A stretch of 43,358 bases of DNA from positions 1 to 43,358 of the forward strand of contig JBMNUI010000011.1 of NCBI GenBank assembly GCA_050946195.1, given 5' to 3'. The notes below the pieces were generated by a model that did not search any database, was not told the origin of the DNA, and saw nothing but the letters and a program-made list of their open reading frames with translations. The DNA comes from UMGS1002 sp050946195. Its GTDB lineage: Bacteria > Bacillota > Clostridia > Oscillospirales > CAG-272. The position numbers were made by a program, and so were the translations under genes. Below are positions 41,397-43,358 of the stretch, one piece after another (the first letter of the stretch is position 1; each line of letters begins with the position of its first letter).

Positions 41397-43358
41397 TTAT
41401 ATAAACAACGAGCCAATAGAGTAAACCAAAAACGACATGATCCAAGCTACAGAGCACTGCCCGAAAACCACGCCGAGGGTTTTCAAACCCGAGCCGAGCT
41501 CGCGCCGGATGGTGGCGGTCGCCGCGACACAGGGAGTATAGAGCAGGGTAAATACAAGATAGCTCATAGCCGACAGTATCGAAAACATGGCCGGCAGCCC
41601 CTCGGATAGCCCGGCGACCCCTACCCCCGAGAGCACTCCCAGGGTGCTTACCACAGCCTCTTTTGCGGAAAACCCGGCGATAAGCGCGGTAGCCGCCTTC
41701 CAGTCGCCAAATCCCAGCGGCTTGAAAATCGGGGCAATAAACCTGCCGACCGCCGCCAAAAGACTTTTTGAGCTGTCTGTCACGAAATTCATGCCGACAT
41801 CAAACGAGCTGAGGAACCAGATAGCCACAGTCGCGACAAAAATTATCGTGAAAGCCCGCTGCAAAAAGTCCTTCGCCTTCTCCCACAGAAGCAGCAGCAC
41901 GCTCCGGGACGAGGGCAGGCGGTAGTCGGGCAGCTCCATCACAAATGGAACAGGCTTGCCGCGAAAGACTGTTTTGTTGAGCAGCAGCGCGACAAGTATC
42001 CCGGTCAGCATACCGAGGATGTAGAGGCCTATCATCACTAAGGCCGCATACCTCGGGAAAAAGGCCGCGCAGAAGACCGCGTAAATCGGGATTTTGGCCG
42101 AGCAGCTCATGTACGGGGTGAGGATTATCGTCAGCTTCCGGTCGCGCTCGCTGGCCAGCGTCCGGGTCGCCATGATTGCCGGCACCGAGCAGCCGAACCC
42201 GATAATCATCGGCACGAAGCTGCGCCCCGACAGCCCGATGCGGCGGAGCAGTCTGTCCATGACAAATGCCACCCGCGCCATGTACCCGGTGTCCTCAAGT
42301 ATCGACAGGAAGAAAAACAGCACGACAATAATTGGCAAAAACGAGAGCACGCTCCCGATGCCGGCAAAAATTCCGTCAATGATAAGGCTATGTATTGCCG
42401 GATTCACATTGCCTCTTGTGAGGGCTTTGTCCACGAGTCCCGAGAGCGAATTAATCCCGAGCAGGAAAAGATCCGAGAGCGGGGCGCCTATCACCCCGAA
42501 GGTCAGCCAGAAAACCAGCAGCATTACGCCGAAGAATATCGGCAGGGCAGTGTACTTGCCGGTGAGTATACGGTCGATTTTAATGCTGCGCAGCCGCTCG
42601 CGGGTTTCGCCGATCTTTTTGACCGTCCGCCTGCAGACCCTCTCGATAAAGGCATACCGCATGTCGGCCATTGCCGCCCAGCGGTCAAGCCCCCGCTCGG
42701 TTTCCATCTCAAGAATCGAGTGGTCAATCATCTCGATTTCGTTTTCGCTAAGCCCCAGACTTGCCGCAAATGCGCGGTTGTCGTCCTCCTCAATGAGCCG
42801 GGTCGCGGCATATCTCGGCGGCAGACCGAGTTTCTTCGCGTGGTCCTCCACCATGTGGGACACCGCATGTATACAGCGGTGGACCGGCCCCTCGGGGCAG
42901 AAATCCTTTATCTTCGGGCGTATCTTTTTTTCGGCGGTCTGTATTGCGGTCCTCACCAGCTCGGTGATACCCTCCTTTTTGGCCGCCGAAATCGGCACCA
43001 CCGGCACGCCGATAAGCTCCGAGAGCAGCTTTGTGTCAACCGTTCCCCCGCTGGCCCGCACCTCGTCCATCATGTTGAGCGCGATGACAGTCGGGATGTT
43101 CAGCTCAAGGAGCTGGAGCGTTAAGTAGAGGTTCCGCTCTATGTTTGTTGCGTCGACAATGTTTATAATCCCGTCGGGCTTTCCGTTTATAAGAAAATCC
43201 CGGGTAACGACCTCCTCCGAGGAATAGGGATTAATTGAGTAAATCCCGGGCAGGTCAACCACCGTGTTGCCCTTGGCGATTCTGATTTCGCCGCTTTTTT
43301 GCTCGACAGTCACACCCGGGAAGTTTCCCACACGCTGGTTTCCCCCGGTAAGAATGTT
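41397..43358 (-). CDS. feoB: Ferrous iron transporter FeoB (5' end beyond the window)
   Basis: Partial gene; the frame is open to the right edge, where NILTGGNQRVGNFPGVTVE follows the missing Walker A of the G domain. Present: switch II DLPGIYS (G3), the NMMDE nucleotide-specificity motif (G4), the helical domain (about 150-270), and two Gate repeats (VALLFFF-like SVLSFLPIIVVLFFFLSILED and FVPMIIGFGCSVPAIMATRT). The Gate cysteines occur in FGCSVPA and YTPCVAA. At least 653 residues are in view. The adjacent FeoB-associated gene supports the call; feoA would lie outside. Confidence 0.95.
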   Translation of the reverse strand, partial: NILTGGNQRVGNFPGVTVEQKSGEIRIAKGNTVVDLPGIYSINPYSSEEVVTRDFLINGKPDGIINIVDATNIERNLYLTLQLLELNIPTVIALNMMDEVRASGGTVDTKLLSELIGVPVVPISAAKKEGITELVRTAIQTAEKKIRPKIKDFCPEGPVHRCIHAVSHMVEDHAKKLGLPPRYAATRLIEEDDNRAFAASLGLSENEIEMIDHSILEMETERGLDRWAAMADMRYAFIERVCRRTVKKIGETRERLRSIKIDRILTGKYTALPIFFGVMLLVFWLTFGVIGAPLSDLFLLGINSLSGLVDKALTRGNVNPAIHSLIIDGIFAGIGSVLSFLPIIVVLFFFLSILEDTGYMARVAFVMDRLLRRIGLSGRSFVPMIIGFGCSVPAIMATRTLASERDRKLTIILTPYMSCSAKIPIYAVFCAAFFPRYAALVMIGLYILGMLTGILVALLLNKTVFRGKPVPFVMELPDYRLPSSRSVLLLLWEKAKDFLQRAFTIIFVATVAIWFLSSFDVGMNFVTDSSKSLLAAVGRFIAPIFKPLGFGDWKAATALIAGFSAKEAVVSTLGVLSGVGVAGLSEGLPAMFSILSAMSYLVFTLLYTPCVAATATIRRELGSGLKTLGVVFGQCSVAWIMSFLVYSIGSLFI

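Noticed and set aside
42094..43128. 344-codon + strand open frame opposite feoB
   Set aside because: Ser/Arg-rich shadow of FeoB; no start signals or domains.

Overview
The window reads as chromosome of an anaerobic, endospore-forming, Gram-positive bacterium of the class Clostridia. The evidence is an alpha/beta-type small acid-soluble spore protein, SpoIIR, a secretin-less (monoderm) Tad pilus operon, sigma-A promoters with 17-18 bp spacing, AGGAGG ribosome binding sites, long-form HPF and FeoB with its Cys-rich partner. Base composition is moderately GC-rich, with many GAG/CTC codons and frequent GTG/TTG starts. A genus cannot be named from this; Oscillospirales or a neighbouring uncultured lineage is only an inference.

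Layout. (1) 1-8.4 kb: a Tad/Flp pilus operon, all on +: prepilin peptidase, Flp pilin (59 aa), a hairpin, TadE, TadG-like, CpaB, CpaE, CpaF, TadB, TadC, then DUF192 and a DivIVA-like coiled-coil protein, closed by a 17-bp terminator stem. (2) 8.5-12.9 kb: surface or envelope-type genes: a cupin with a long Pro/Gln/Met tail, a half-length second cupin, a convergent double-DUF4397 protein and a large lipoprotein with a phosphodiester-glycosidase domain. (3) 13-15.1 kb: PiT phosphate transporter with its DUF47 partner, and a PH-domain protein. (4) 15.1-18.4 kb: a probable transferred island: an unidentified gene tail with terminator, a polar amino-acid ABC transporter (binding protein interrupted by an in-frame TAG, permease, ATPase), and an IS30-family transposase remnant. 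(5) 18.4-27.6 kb: SecB-like chaperone, nucleotidyltransferase, DUF1846, metallophosphoesterase, CofE-like ligase, LigA, HPF and a flavodoxin.

(6) 27.6-31 kb: tRNA-Lys, then a decayed redox locus: rubrerythrin remnant, TlpA/ResA-like thioredoxin, CcdA, a DUF6132 protein, a Crp/Fnr regulator whose N-terminus is deleted and frameshifted, and thioredoxin. (7) 31.4-35.5 kb: SASP, two tandem SGNH hydrolase paralogues (the second without most catalytic residues), ThuA-domain and PHP proteins. (8) 35.6-43.4 kb: hisS, DJ-1/PfpI, CPBP protease, a TIM-barrel isomerase, spoIIR, rpe, and feoB with its small Cys-rich partner; feoB runs off the right edge.

The clearest functional unit is the pilus operon: peptidase, pilin and pseudopilins with matching leaders, ATPase, two platform proteins and a localisation ATPase. 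The best leads for something new are the intact/dead SGNH pair, the SecB-like protein in a monoderm, the Tad-linked DivIVA-like protein, and the cupin/DUF4397 group. The broken genes in regions 4 and 6 mark recent gain and decay.
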